Numbered from the stretch's first letter, positions 8,074 through 16,809 are shown. The stretch: DNA of 64,000 nucleotides from Roseomonas populi (GCF_024594815.1 NZ_JANJOU010000023.1:48274-112273), one strand, 5' to 3'. A program made the numbers and translations. Notes: generated by a model from the letters alone, not told the origin.

Positions 8074-8889
8074 TCAGTTCACCGCCCGCGCCTGCCCGGG
8101 CGGGCCGAGGCTGGCCAGCCGGGCCGAGATGGTGCCGAACCAGCGGCTGACGGTCTCGACGCGGACGGGGATGAGGGGCTGGCCTGGCGCGGCCTCGCCG
8201 AGCCAAGCGGTGCCGTTCTGCGGGCGGCGCGCGGCCTCCACGTCCTCGCCCTTGCGGAAGCCGGCCAGGAAACGTCCCTCGAAGTCGCAGCGCAGGGCGG
8301 TGCCGGACCATTCGTCCCGGGCGGGGGCGAAGCGTTCCTGGCCGCGGGTCTGGGCGGCGGTCTCGCTCAGGCGGCGGCCGTCGAAGGCGCGCACGGCGCC
8401 GTCGCACTTGCCGGTGCGGCGGGCCTGGCGGACGAGCTGGGCCACGGCGGAAAGGTTGTCCACGGTGTTGCGGCGCGCCTCATCCGGCACCGTCTCCCGC
8501 TCCGTGTCGTTGGGCGGGACCATGGCGCGGATCACGGGCTGGTTGCCCGGCCACTCGATCACCGTGCGGCGGGGCTCGCCGCGCCAGGTGCCTTCCGAGA
8601 CGTAGCGGCGTGGGCGGGCCCGGTCGCCTTCCCAGACGCCCTCCACCCGGGTGACGAGGTTGCCGCTGGAGAAGGCCGCGGCCATGCCGCGGGTGCGGGT
8701 GCGGAACTCCACCGTGTAGCCGGCATCCGTGATGTCGAGGGTGGCGTTCAGCTCCATCACCGTCATGCCCACGGCCTGGACCGTGTAGGTGGCGGCGATG
8801 GTCTCTGCCCGGGCGGGCGGGGGCGCGGCCAGGAACAGCAGGGCCGGAAGGGCGAGGAGGGCGGAGCAACCAGGCCGGACCGGGTTCAT
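8074..8889 (-). CDS. Exported DUF3108-family protein
   Basis: A 271-residue protein with a signal peptide (ALLALPALLFLAAPPPARA) followed by a DUF3108 domain. The opening YTVQAVGMTVMELNATLDI, the WEGDRARPRRYVSEGTWRGEPR segment and the C-terminal PLIPVRVETVSRWFGTISARL are characteristic. The family is predicted to be a periplasmic or envelope beta-rich protein of unknown function. One cysteine pair (GKCDGAVRAF and LRCDFEGRF) could form a disulfide, as is common in the family. The next gene upstream on this strand (8957) is separated by about 70 nt. Confidence 0.75.
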   Translation of the reverse strand: MNPVRPGCSALLALPALLFLAAPPPARAETIAATYTVQAVGMTVMELNATLDITDAGYTVEFRTRTRGMAAAFSSGNLVTRVEGVWEGDRARPRRYVSEGTWRGEPRRTVIEWPGNQPVIRAMVPPNDTERETVPDEARRNTVDNLSAVAQLVRQARRTGKCDGAVRAFDGRRLSETAAQTRGQERFAPARDEWSGTALRCDFEGRFLAGFRKGEDVEAARRPQNGTAWLGEAAPGQPLIPVRVETVSRWFGTISARLASLGPPGQARAVN

Positions 8890-8956
8890 GCGGTGTCCTT
8901 CGATGATCCCGCTCAGATCGTGTCGCTGTTACGTCTTGAACAGGGGTCGCCCGGGG

Positions 8957-9436
8957 CTACGGCGCGCGGGCGAGAAAGATCGTGCCGGGCACGGGCGTCT
9001 CGTAATAGGGCGGGACGGGGCGGAAGCCCACGCTGCGATAGAGGGCGACGGCCTCCGCCATTCCCGGCAGCGTGTCCAGCCGGACCTCCCGGTGCCTGGC
9101 GGCGCGGGCGGCGGCGAGGACCGCCTCCACCAGGGCACGGCCGAGGCCGAGCCCCCGCGCGCGCGGCGGGACAAAGAGGCGCTTCATCTCGCAGAGGCCA
9201 TCGCCGAGCGGGCGGAGGGCGGCGCAGCCCATTGGCGTGCCATCCCGCCCGCGCGCGAGGAGGAGCGCGCCCGCGGGCGGGGCGTAGCGGCCGGGCAGCG
9301 AGGCCAGCTCCGCCTCGAAGCCCTGGAAGGAGAGGTCCACGCCCAGGCCTTCCGCGTACTCGCGGAAGAGTCGGGCCACCTCGGCCAGGTCCCCGGCGGA
9401 GGCGGCGGGCGCGATGTGGAAGGCGACGTCCGGCAC
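8957..9436 (-). CDS. GNAT-family N-acetyltransferase
   Basis: A 159-residue acetyl-CoA-dependent acetyltransferase. Motif A is visible as EMKRLFVPPRARGLGLGRALVEAVL, with the R-G-x-G-x-G pyrophosphate-binding loop, and the C-terminal VALYRSVGFRPVPPYYETP is the usual 'LY---GF' block. The acceptor substrate cannot be inferred. It is transcribed away from the tRNA-Val gene. Confidence 0.85.
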   Translation of the reverse strand: MPDVAFHIAPAASAGDLAEVARLFREYAEGLGVDLSFQGFEAELASLPGRYAPPAGALLLARGRDGTPMGCAALRPLGDGLCEMKRLFVPPRARGLGLGRALVEAVLAAARAARHREVRLDTLPGMAEAVALYRSVGFRPVPPYYETPVPGTIFLARAP

Positions 9437-9484
9437 AGGCAGAGGGTGGCGCCGGAACCCCAGCGGAACAAGCGCCGGGGCCGC

Positions 9485-9513
9485 TTGACAGGCCGGGCCG
9501 GGTGGGGGATATG
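9485..9513 (+). promoter_or_regulatory. Promoter of the tRNA-Val gene
   Basis: A consensus -35 box TTGACA (9485-9490) is followed by a 17-nt spacer and GATATG (9508-9513). Transcription would start about 6-10 nt before the mature tRNA. It lies in the gap between the divergent GNAT gene and the tRNA, and no other gene starts here on this strand. Confidence 0.6.
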
Positions 9514-9525
9514 CCGCGCCACTCC

Positions 9526-9600
9526 GGGCGCGTAGCTCAGCGGGAGAGCATTCGCTTCACACGCGAAGGGTCACAGGTTCAATCCCTGTCGCGCCCACCA
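9526..9600 (+). tRNA. tRNA-Val (anticodon CAC)
   Basis: A complete 75-nt tRNA. The acceptor stem GGGCGCG (9526-9532) pairs with CGCGCCC near the 3' end. The D arm contains TAGCTCAG, the anticodon stem TTCGC/GCGAA encloses the loop TTCACAC with anticodon CAC at 9558-9560, the T arm contains GGTTCAATCC, and CCA is encoded (9598-9600). It reads GUG valine codons, which are heavily used in this high-G+C DNA. A good promoter precedes it. Confidence 0.97.
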
Positions 9601-9717
9601 CTTCCCCTTCCCGTGGGGACTTCAGCAAAATCCAGGCTTTCCACACGCCGCCTTCGCGCGGGTGGCCCGCCACCATGTCCGGCCGCGCGCCGGGAACGTC
9701 GCGCGACCGGGCAATGG

Positions 9718-10263
9718 CTACTCCGCGCGGGGCGCCTGCACGCGGGAGGGCCCCGGGGCGGGGCGGACGCGCTGCGGCCGCAGCTCTTCGCGCGAGAGGG
9801 CCGTGTCCCCATTCACGTCGCGGGAGCGGAACATGGCCTCGGCGAAGGGGCGCAGCTCCGTGGTCGTCACGCGGCCGTCGCGGTCGGCGTCCACGGCGCG
9901 GAACATGGCCTGGGCGCGCTCCTCGAACCGCTGCATCCGCGCGGGATCGACGCGGCGGGCCGGCCCTGCGGAGAAGGCGTAGGCGCGGAACTCCTCCCAG
10001 GTGAGGCCGCCATCCTTATCGGCGTCAGCCGCGGCGAAGCGGGCGGCCAGGGCGTCCCAGGCCTCGGCCTCGGTCACCCGGCCATCGCGGTTCGCGTCGG
10101 CCTCCTGCAGCATGCGTTCCGCGCCTGGGCCCATGGGAATGGCCTGCGCCGGGCCAGGGCCGGGCGGAGGAGGAACCGGCTGGGCCAGGGCGGGCATGGC
10201 GGATGCGCCCAGGCCGAGGGCGACGGCCAGGGCCGTCAGGGTGGTTTTGCGATCATGGGTCAA
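9718..10263 (-). CDS. Exported EF-hand (calmodulin-like) protein
   Basis: A 181-residue protein with an N-terminal signal peptide (TLTALAVALGLGASAMPALAQ) and four EF-hand loops: DANRDGRVTEAE, DADKDGGLTWEE, DADRDGRVTTTE and DVNGDTALSREE. The first three keep the Asp/Asn ligands at positions 1, 3 and 5 and Glu at 12; the fourth has Asn-Gly at 3-4. It probably binds calcium in the periplasm. The start is a TTG at 10263, because AAAGGAGA stands 7 nt upstream of it and no good ribosome binding site precedes the longer frame. Confidence 0.85.
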   Translation of the reverse strand: MTHDRKTTLTALAVALGLGASAMPALAQPVPPPPGPGPAQAIPMGPGAERMLQEADANRDGRVTEAEAWDALAARFAAADADKDGGLTWEEFRAYAFSAGPARRVDPARMQRFEERAQAMFRAVDADRDGRVTTTELRPFAEAMFRSRDVNGDTALSREELRPQRVRPAPGPSRVQAPRAE

Positions 10264-10418
10264 GACTGGTTCTCCTTTGGTCCATCCCGAGGATGGGACG
10301 TGCCGTGTAACGCCCCGAGCCGGCCTTGGTGATGAAGCGTGACGCGCAGGCCGGCGCTCCACAAAGGCGCGAGAGAGTGGCCTAATCCGCGGGCGACAAT
10401 TTCAAGTCATTCCCTGGT

Positions 10419-12209
10419 TTGGACCTCGGAGCATCCGGTTTGCCCGCATTGCTGGACCGTCTTCTTCCCCCGCCGACCCCGCAGCGGCGCAAGCGGCCCG
10501 ACGAACTGCTCTACGCGGTGGACGAGAAGCCCCCGCTCGGCATCCTGCTCGGCATGGGGGCGCAGCACGCCGCGCTCTCGCTGATGTTCGTGCTCTACGC
10601 GGTGGTGGCGGCCCAGGGAATCGGGCTGGACGCTGCGGCGGCCAGCCGCTTCGTCTCGGCCACGGTCTTCCTCGTCGGCTTGGCCACCCTGGTACAGGCG
10701 ATACCCAGCCGGATCGGGGCGGGGCTGCTTCTCGTCGGCCTGCCCGCCCCGGCGCGGCTGCCGATCTTCGTCGCGGTGACGACGACCTACGGGCTGGGGG
10801 CGACGATGGGGGCCACCATCGTCGCGGCGCTGGCCTCCATCCTCTTCGCGCGGCTGATCCCCCGCCTGCGCGCCTTCTTCCCGCCGGAGGTGATCGGGGT
10901 GGTGGTGGTGATGCTCGGCCTGTCCCTCGTGGCGGGCGGGCTGACGCGGGGGGTCGGGCTGACGCCGGCGGGCGATGCCTCGCCGCCCGCCCTGGCCGTA
11001 GCCGCGCTGACGCTGGCGGTGATCGTTGCCGCCTCCCTCTGGGGAGGGCCGGGGCTGCGGCGCATGGCCGTATTGGCCGGGGCCATCGCGGGCACCCTGC
11101 TGGCGATGGCGCTGGGTGTCACCACGGCGGGCGGGCTGGAGGCGCTGGCCGCGCTGCCGCCCGTGGCGTTGCCCCTGCTGGGGCTGGACCTGCCGGCGCC
11201 GGAGTTCCTGCTGGTGCCGATCGCCGTGTTTCTCGTCACCGAGCTGATCGGGGTGATGGACCTCTTCGGCAGCGCCCTGTCGATGGACAAGATGGACAAT
11301 GCCCGCTGGCGGCGGGTGGACATGGGGCAGGTGGCGCGCGCCGTGACCGGGACGGGGCTGATGCAGGTGTTGCAGGGCATCGCGGGCGTGCTGACCAGCG
11401 CCACCTCCTCCGCCAATCTCGGCCTGGCGGCGGCCACGGGCATCACGGCCTGGCGCGTGGGGGCGGCGGCGGGCGTGATGCTGATGGTCACCGCCTTCTT
11501 TCCCGCCATCTCCGGGCTTGTGGCGCTGACGCCGGGGCCGGTGATCGGGGGCATCCTGATCTACACCGCCTCCTACCTCATCGTGGCCGGGATCGGCCTG
11601 GCCACCTCGCGCCTGATGGATGCGCGGCGGGGCTTCATCGTCGGGCTGGCGATCGTCTGCGGCACGGGGGTGATGCTGCTGCCCGCCCTGGCTCATGCCT
11701 CGCCGGACTGGAGCCGGATCATCGTCTCCTCCGGCCTCACCATGGGCACGATTGCCGCCGTGGCGCTGAACGCGCTGCTGCGGATCGGGGTGCGGAAGGC
11801 GGCGGAGCTTGTGCTGGACCCGGCGGAGGAAGGGCAGCAGGCCGCGGAGTTCCTGGAGGCGCGCGGCCGGGCCTGGGGCGCGCGGGCGGAGGTGGTGACG
11901 CGCGCCGGCGTCGCGCTGGGCGAGGCGCTGGAGGCGCTGCGCCAGGCGGGCACGGCGGGGCCGGTGACGCTCTCGGCCGATTTCGACGAATTCAACCTGC
12001 GTTGCCGGCTGGTCCATGCCGGGCCGCCCCTGCCGCTGGGGGACGCCGCCCTGCCGGATGCCGCGGCGCTGATGGAGGGGGACGAGGACGCGCTGGACGC
12101 CGCGATGCGGCGCGTTTCCGCAACGCTGATCGCCCGGCTGGCGGACCGGGTGCGCGCGGCGGCGCGGCCGGGCGGCCATGCGGAGCTGGCGATGGAATTC
12201 GAGCACTGA
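10419..12209 (+). CDS. NCS2 (xanthine/uracil permease) family transporter with C-terminal cytoplasmic extension
   Basis: A 596-residue membrane protein. Residues about 35-470 contain the NCS2 fold with roughly a dozen hydrophobic segments, including GMGAQHAALSLMFVLYAVV and LTELIGVMDLFGSALSMDK-like sequence, and the TSATSSANLGLAAATG and TPGPVIGGILIYT blocks near the substrate site. NCS2 proteins import nucleobases or related compounds by cation symport. The last ~130 residues are soluble and unlike the core permease. The start appears to be TTG at 10419 without a clear ribosome binding site, so the exact N-terminus is uncertain. Confidence 0.8.
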   Translation: MDLGASGLPALLDRLLPPPTPQRRKRPDELLYAVDEKPPLGILLGMGAQHAALSLMFVLYAVVAAQGIGLDAAAASRFVSATVFLVGLATLVQAIPSRIGAGLLLVGLPAPARLPIFVAVTTTYGLGATMGATIVAALASILFARLIPRLRAFFPPEVIGVVVVMLGLSLVAGGLTRGVGLTPAGDASPPALAVAALTLAVIVAASLWGGPGLRRMAVLAGAIAGTLLAMALGVTTAGGLEALAALPPVALPLLGLDLPAPEFLLVPIAVFLVTELIGVMDLFGSALSMDKMDNARWRRVDMGQVARAVTGTGLMQVLQGIAGVLTSATSSANLGLAAATGITAWRVGAAAGVMLMVTAFFPAISGLVALTPGPVIGGILIYTASYLIVAGIGLATSRLMDARRGFIVGLAIVCGTGVMLLPALAHASPDWSRIIVSSGLTMGTIAAVALNALLRIGVRKAAELVLDPAEEGQQAAEFLEARGRAWGARAEVVTRAGVALGEALEALRQAGTAGPVTLSADFDEFNLRCRLVHAGPPLPLGDAALPDAAALMEGDEDALDAAMRRVSATLIARLADRVRAAARPGGHAELAMEFEH

Positions 12210-12309
12210 ACGGGGAAGTCCCCCTCCGGCCGGCCGGCGGATAGGCGCTTGGCAGGCGGCGTCCACCGGGCCCAAGCTTCTCCTCGATAAAGGGTTGGAG
12301 GAGCGTACC

Positions 12310-13308
12310 ATGTCGCAGCATCACGCCCTGCCGCGCCGCGGCCTTGCCGGGGCGGCCGCGCTCGCGGCCCTCGCCACCGGCGCGCCCGCACTCGCCGCCG
12401 GTGACGCGCCCCGCATCCAGGGAGAGGAGCACTGGGCGAAGAAGGGCGAGGTGAACCTCTATCTCTGGCGCCGGCGCGCGGCCGGGGACGGCGCGGCGAA
12501 GAAGCCCGTGCTCTTCCTCGTCCACGGATCCTCCTTCTCCGGGCGCGGCGGATTCGACCTGCAGGTGCCCGGCCATCCCGGCTACTCGATGATGGAGCAC
12601 TTCGCCGGGCTGGGCTTCGACGTGTGGACGATGGACCACGAGAACTACGGCAAGTCCTCCCGCACGGAGAGCAACTCCGACATCCGCTCCGGCGTGGAGG
12701 ACCTGAAGGCCGGCTTCGCGAAGGTGGAGGAGGTGACGGGGCAGCGCGCCCTGATGGTCTATGGCCAGTCCTCCGGCGCGATCCGCGCCGGGCGCTTCAC
12801 GAACGAGGTGCCGGACCGGGTGGAGCGGCTGGTGCTGGACGCCTTCACCTATACCGGAGAGGGCGCGCCGGAGATCATGCGGCGGCGGGACGCGGTGGCG
12901 AGCTACCGCGCGCGGAACTACCGCATGATGAACCGCGAGTCCTTCGTAGGCATCTTCAGCCGCGACAACCCCTCCACCTTCGAGGCCGCGGTGCCGCAGG
13001 CGCTGGCCGACTACGAGCTGGCGCTGACGGACCGCGCGCCGAGCGGCACCTATCTCGACATGGCCGCGAACATGCCGATGGTGAATCCGAAGCGCATCCC
13101 CTGCCCCGTGCTGATGTGCCGGGCGGAGACGGACGGGAACGCGACGGACGCGGAGCTGCTGGACTTCTTCGGGCAGTTGCCGAACCGGGACAAGCAGTTC
13201 GCGATGATGCGGGGCATCGCGCATGTCGCGGTGCTCGGCACCAACCGGCACCGGATCTGGCACGTGATGGAGGAGTTCCTCACGCTTCCCGGGCTGCGCG
13301 GGGCGTAG
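12310..13308 (+). CDS. Exported alpha/beta hydrolase
   Basis: A 332-residue protein with a twin-arginine-like signal (RRGLAGAAALAALATGAPALAAG) and an alpha/beta hydrolase fold. The oxyanion-hole segment is LFLVHGSSFSGRGG, the nucleophile elbow is YGQSSGA (G-x-S-x-G), and the likely catalytic His is in MRGIAHVAVLG near the C-terminus. The acid is probably in the region CRAETDGNATDAE. The substrate is unknown. The ATG at 12310 has GGAGGAG at 12297-12303. Its end lies 22 nt from the end of the convergent M20 peptidase gene. Confidence 0.8.
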   Translation: MSQHHALPRRGLAGAAALAALATGAPALAAGDAPRIQGEEHWAKKGEVNLYLWRRRAAGDGAAKKPVLFLVHGSSFSGRGGFDLQVPGHPGYSMMEHFAGLGFDVWTMDHENYGKSSRTESNSDIRSGVEDLKAGFAKVEEVTGQRALMVYGQSSGAIRAGRFTNEVPDRVERLVLDAFTYTGEGAPEIMRRRDAVASYRARNYRMMNRESFVGIFSRDNPSTFEAAVPQALADYELALTDRAPSGTYLDMAANMPMVNPKRIPCPVLMCRAETDGNATDAELLDFFGQLPNRDKQFAMMRGIAHVAVLGTNRHRIWHVMEEFLTLPGLRGA

Positions 13309-13330
13309 TCCGCCCCGCGCGGTCCAGGGT

Positions 13331-14743
13331 TCAGCGGGCCGGCGTGCCGGGCTCGCCCAGGTCCCACCAGATGCCAGCGAAGGCGGCCAGGCCTTCGCGC
13401 ATCATGGCGGGGATCACGTGCTCGTCCGGGCCGTGCTGCTTGCAGCCGTTGTAGGAGTGCGGGACCCAGACGAGCGGCGTGCCCAGCAGGTCCACGAAGA
13501 CATCGCCCGGCAGGCCGCCCGAGGCGTTGGGGGTGACCTGCACGCGGGTGTTCAGCGACTTTTCCATGCTCGCCTTTGTCCAGAGCACCCAGGGGCTGTC
13601 CGGCGGGGTGCGGCTGGCGGGCATGCGGATGCCGGTCTTCTCGATGGCGACCTTCTGGAAGCCGTGGGCGTCCAGGTGGGCGCGCAGGGCGGGCTCGAAC
13701 TTCGCGGGATCGGAATCGCCGGTGTAGCGGATCTGGCAGACGGCGCGGGCGTCGGGGGCCACGGCGTTCACCGGGGCCTCCGGGCGGCCGCTAATCATCG
13801 CCAGCACGATGAAGCTCGCCCAGCCGTAGATCTTCTCGGCCGGGGTCAGGCCGGGCTCGCCCCAGCCCTCGTCGATGGTGGCGGCGCCCTCCCCTCCCCC
13901 AACGGGGCAGCCCTCCAGCGCGGCGCGGATATTGGCGGGCACCGTCTCACCGGGCAGCCAGTCGCGGACGAGGATCTTGCCGTGCTGATCGGCGATGCTG
14001 GCGATGGCGTGGGAGAGGAGGATGGCGGGATCGGTGGTGAGGCCGCCCCAGTGGCCGGAATGCACGCCGCCGTTCCGCAGCTTCACCACGAGGTCGAACA
14101 TGAAGCTGCCGCGGGAGCCAGCGGCGATGGTGGGGAGCGCCGGTTCCACGCGCGGGCCGTCCGAGGCGATGAGGGCGTCGGCGGCGAGTTCTTCCTTATG
14201 AGCTTCCACGAAGGGGCGGAGGCCCTTGGAGCCCAGCTCCTCCGACATCTCCAGCACCAGCTTCACGTTGGCGCCGAGCACCCCGCCCCGCTCCGCCAGC
14301 ACGGCTTCCAGCGCCGCGAGGTTGATGATGTGCTGGCCCTTGTTGTCGGCGGTGCCGCGCCCGTACCAGAGGCCGTCCTTCTCCGTGACGGCCCAGGGCT
14401 TGATGCCGTCGCTCCACTGGTCCTCCAGCCCGCGCACCGTGTCGCCGTGGCCGTAGAGCAGGACAGTGGGGCGCGACGGGTCCTCGATGCGCTCAGCGAT
14501 GAGGATGGGACCGCAGTCCGGCTCGGGGTTCGCGTGGATGGAGGAGGTGAAGCCGAGGCGGGCGACCCAGGGCTGGATGCCCTCCTCCAGGTAGCGCTGG
14601 CACTCGGCGGCCGCGGCGGGGTCCTGCGAGGTGGAGGGGATGGCGATCAGCGCGGCTAGGCGCTCGCGGAAGGCGCCGCTATCGAACTCGGCGGTGGCGC
14701 GGGCGATGGCGGCGTCGCGGCCGGACCCGGCGGTGCTGGACAT
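13331..14743 (-). CDS. M20-family metallopeptidase (dipeptidase/amidohydrolase)
   Basis: A 470-residue zinc peptidase of the M20 (ArgE/DapE/carnosinase-like) family. Metal and catalytic signatures are LLYGHGDTVRG (first His and Asp), YGRGTADNKGQ (bridging Asp) and LEMSEELGSKG (catalytic Glu-Glu). The dimerisation or lid domain lies in the middle, with SGHWGG. The C-terminal metal His is probably in HGPDEHVIP. The substrate class is dipeptides or N-acyl amino acids, not resolvable here. The ATG at 14743 is preceded by AAAGGAAGG. A long inverted repeat lies 77 nt upstream of the start. Confidence 0.9.
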   Translation of the reverse strand: MSSTAGSGRDAAIARATAEFDSGAFRERLAALIAIPSTSQDPAAAAECQRYLEEGIQPWVARLGFTSSIHANPEPDCGPILIAERIEDPSRPTVLLYGHGDTVRGLEDQWSDGIKPWAVTEKDGLWYGRGTADNKGQHIINLAALEAVLAERGGVLGANVKLVLEMSEELGSKGLRPFVEAHKEELAADALIASDGPRVEPALPTIAAGSRGSFMFDLVVKLRNGGVHSGHWGGLTTDPAILLSHAIASIADQHGKILVRDWLPGETVPANIRAALEGCPVGGGEGAATIDEGWGEPGLTPAEKIYGWASFIVLAMISGRPEAPVNAVAPDARAVCQIRYTGDSDPAKFEPALRAHLDAHGFQKVAIEKTGIRMPASRTPPDSPWVLWTKASMEKSLNTRVQVTPNASGGLPGDVFVDLLGTPLVWVPHSYNGCKQHGPDEHVIPAMMREGLAAFAGIWWDLGEPGTPAR

Positions 14744-14819
14744 GAACAGTGAGCCTTCCTTTGGATCTGGCCCATCCAATAGGCCCGATGGCGGCAGGGC
14801 GGGAGAGCCCCGACGATAC

Positions 14820-14860
14820 GCTTTGTCGAACGGCGTACCGGGCCGTTGCCTCGACAAAGC
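14820..14860. repeat. Nested inverted repeat between divergent M20 and DUF374 genes
   Basis: GCTTTGTCGA (14820-14829) is repeated exactly in inverse at 14851-14860. Immediately inside, ACGGC (14830-14834) pairs with GCCGT (14842-14846), leaving a 4-nt bulge TGCC and a 7-nt loop GTACCGG. The 41-nt element would form a 15-bp hairpin with one bulge. There is no T tract on either side, so it is not an ordinary terminator. Its role (operator, leader structure or mobile palindrome) is not known. Confidence 0.6.
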
Positions 14861-14883
14861 CACAAGCTTGACCCAGACTGGTG

Positions 14884-14900
14884 GTGGGAATTTTTCCCAC
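14884..14900. promoter_or_regulatory. Short palindrome upstream of the DUF374 acyltransferase gene
   Basis: GTGGGAA-TTT-TTCCCAC is a perfect 7-bp dyad with a 3-nt centre. It lies 16 nt downstream of a TTGACC hexamer (14868-14873) and about 53 nt before the chosen start of the acyltransferase gene. The position suits an operator. No regulator can be named. Confidence 0.35.
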
Positions 14901-14953
14901 GGAATTCACTTATGCAGGTGCTTCAAGCCGCCTCGATCCCGGATACGGAAGCC

Positions 14954-15676
14954 ATGCCGATGCCGTCGCCGACCTCGAGAAAGCGCAGCCCTGTCGCCCG
15001 TACCGTGAAGGCCATCACGCGCCGCCTACCCTTCGCGCAGGCGATTGGGTGGTATCTCCGGCTCTGCCAGAGCACGGCGCGCTGGGAGATCCTGGGCGCG
15101 GAACCGCTGCGCGAGATGGCGGCCGAGCCAAGGGGCTTCGTCATGGCGTTCTGGCATGAATGCCTGCCGCTCATGCCCGCGGCCTGGGCACGGCTCTGGG
15201 CGACGATGCCGGCTGACGTGCCCCGAAAGCCCGGCCTGGTGCTCGTCTCCCGCAGCCGGGACGGCACGATGATCGCGGCATCCCTGGCGCGGTTCGGGCT
15301 GACCGTGGTGGCCGGCAGTTCCTCGCGCGGGGGCGGCAATGCCGGGCGCGTGCTGCTGCGCGGCGTGCGTGCGGGCAACGTGGCCGTCGTGGTCCCGGAC
15401 GGGCCACGGGGCCCGCGTCGCCAGGTTTCGGACGGGGCAGGCCGGCTGGCCGCCATGGCCGGCGTGCCGATCGTGCCCTGCGGGGCCTTCGCCTCGCCAG
15501 CCCGGCGTCTGGGCTCGTGGGACCGGATGATCCTGCCGATGCCCTTCGCGCGCTGCGTGGCCGTGGTCGGCAGGCCGATCGATCCGGCAGGGATGAGCGC
15601 AGAGGACCTGGCCGCCGCGCTCTCCCTCTCGCTGAACGAGGCGATGGCGAGCGCGGAGGGCGCGCGCGCGCGCTGA
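14954..15676 (+). CDS. DUF374-family lysophospholipid acyltransferase-like protein
   Basis: A protein of about 240 residues from the DUF374 group, related to lipid A and glycerolipid acyltransferases. The signature segments are GFVMAFWHECLPLMPAAW (a His motif in place of the usual H-x4-D/E), LVSRSRDGTMIAASLARFG, RGGGNAGRVLLRG and VVVPDGPRGPRRQVSDGAGRLA. Relatives act at the inner membrane on lipids or as Kdo-transferase partners. The start is uncertain: ATG codons at 14912, 14954 and 14960 all remain in frame. I took 14954, with GGAAGCC just before it. Confidence 0.75.
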   Translation: MPMPSPTSRKRSPVARTVKAITRRLPFAQAIGWYLRLCQSTARWEILGAEPLREMAAEPRGFVMAFWHECLPLMPAAWARLWATMPADVPRKPGLVLVSRSRDGTMIAASLARFGLTVVAGSSSRGGGNAGRVLLRGVRAGNVAVVVPDGPRGPRRQVSDGAGRLAAMAGVPIVPCGAFASPARRLGSWDRMILPMPFARCVAVVGRPIDPAGMSAEDLAAALSLSLNEAMASAEGARAR

Positions 15677-15681
15677 GCGAA

Positions 15682-15707
15682 GGCCCGCCGCTTCCCCGCG
15701 GCGGGCC
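15682..15707. terminator. Hairpin between convergent genes
   Basis: GGCCCGCCGC-TTCCCC-GCGGCGGGCC forms a perfect 10-bp stem with a 6-nt loop. It lies exactly in the 44-nt gap between the convergent acyltransferase and Bug-protein genes. It lacks a U tract, so it may work by RNA structure or with Rho. It can serve both strands. Confidence 0.5.
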
Positions 15708-15720
15708 GTGCCGGGCGCGC

Positions 15721-16719
15721 TCAGGCGGCGGTGATGTTGTTCTCCTTCACCACTTGGCCCCAGCGCGCGTGGTCGCGGCGGACCATGTTCGCGAAGTCCT
15801 CGATGGAGCCGCCGCCGGGCTCGTCGCCCTGGCCGGTGATCTTCTCGCGCACCGCCGGATCCTTCAGCGCGGCGTCCTGCGCGGCGTGGACCCGCTGGAT
15901 CACCTCGTCCGGCGTGCCCTTCGGCGCGAAGAGGCCGATCCAGGCGGTGAAGACGAAGTCCGGCAGGCCCTGCTCCGCCGCGGTCGGCACGTCCGGCAGC
16001 GCGGGCGCGCGGGTGGCGCCGCTGACGAGGATGGGCTTCAGCTGGCCGGACTTGATGAAGGGCGAGAGGACGGAGGCGGCGTCGAACATCGCGGAGAAGC
16101 GGTTGGCCACGAAGTCCTGGATGGCCGGGCCGGAGCCGCGATAGGGCACGCTCTCCATTTCAGGCTTGCCGATCCGGTCGCGGAACAGCTCCATCGCGCA
16201 GTGGGAGAGGCTGCCGGCGGTGGGCGAGCCGTAGTTCACGCCGCCCTTCTGCGCCTTGATCCAGGCGGCCAGCTCCCGGACGTTGTTGGCGGGCACGGAG
16301 GGGTGGACGCAGAGGACCATAGAGCTCTGCAGCGTCAGCCCGATCGGCACGAGGTCGAGCGGGTTGATGGTCATGTTCGGGAAGGTGTGCGGATTGATCG
16401 CCATGGGCGAGGAGTTGCCCGCCAGCAGCGTGTAGCCGTCCGGCCGCGCGCGCAGCACGGCTTCCGTGCCGATGTTGCCGCCGGCGCCGCCGCGGTTGTC
16501 GATCACGACCGACTGGCCGAGGTTCTGGGCGAGGCCGGGCTGCACGATGCGCGCGGCGAAATCCGTCTGCCCGCCCGGCGGGAAGCCGACGATCATCGTG
16601 ACGGGACGATTCGGATATGCCCCCTGGGCGCGCGCGGCGGGCGCGAGGCCGGCGGCGACGGCGCCGAGGCCGGCGCCGAGCGCCAGGCGGCGGGTGAGCG
16701 GGGAGTCCTGGGTGGACAT
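15721..16719 (-). CDS. Bug/TctC-family periplasmic binding protein
   Basis: A 332-residue solute-binding protein of the tripartite-tricarboxylate-transporter type. A twin-arginine-like signal (TRRLALGAGLGAVAAGLAPAARAQG) is followed by the canonical YPNRPVTMIVGFPPGGQTDFAAR motif region, then VVIDNRGGAGGNIGTEAV and the C-terminal APKGTPDEVIQRVHAAQ. No TctA or TctB membrane genes are adjacent; orphan Bug proteins are common in this bacterial group and their ligands vary. The ATG at 16719 has GAGGAGG upstream. It may be a stand-alone transcription unit. Confidence 0.92.
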   Translation of the reverse strand: MSTQDSPLTRRLALGAGLGAVAAGLAPAARAQGAYPNRPVTMIVGFPPGGQTDFAARIVQPGLAQNLGQSVVIDNRGGAGGNIGTEAVLRARPDGYTLLAGNSSPMAINPHTFPNMTINPLDLVPIGLTLQSSMVLCVHPSVPANNVRELAAWIKAQKGGVNYGSPTAGSLSHCAMELFRDRIGKPEMESVPYRGSGPAIQDFVANRFSAMFDAASVLSPFIKSGQLKPILVSGATRAPALPDVPTAAEQGLPDFVFTAWIGLFAPKGTPDEVIQRVHAAQDAALKDPAVREKITGQGDEPGGGSIEDFANMVRRDHARWGQVVKENNITAA

Positions 16720-16809
16720 GGTCGTTGCCTCCTCGGGCGCGTTCGGGTCGCCAGACCCGCACATAATGCGGAACCGTTGCGGCTCCTAGCGGCTATCCCG
16801 GAAGAGGGC

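Noticed and set aside
7633..10332. 899-codon plus-strand frame
   Set aside because: It runs over the solute-binding protein, DUF3108, GNAT, tRNA-Val and EF-hand genes; a real gene would have to include a tRNA.
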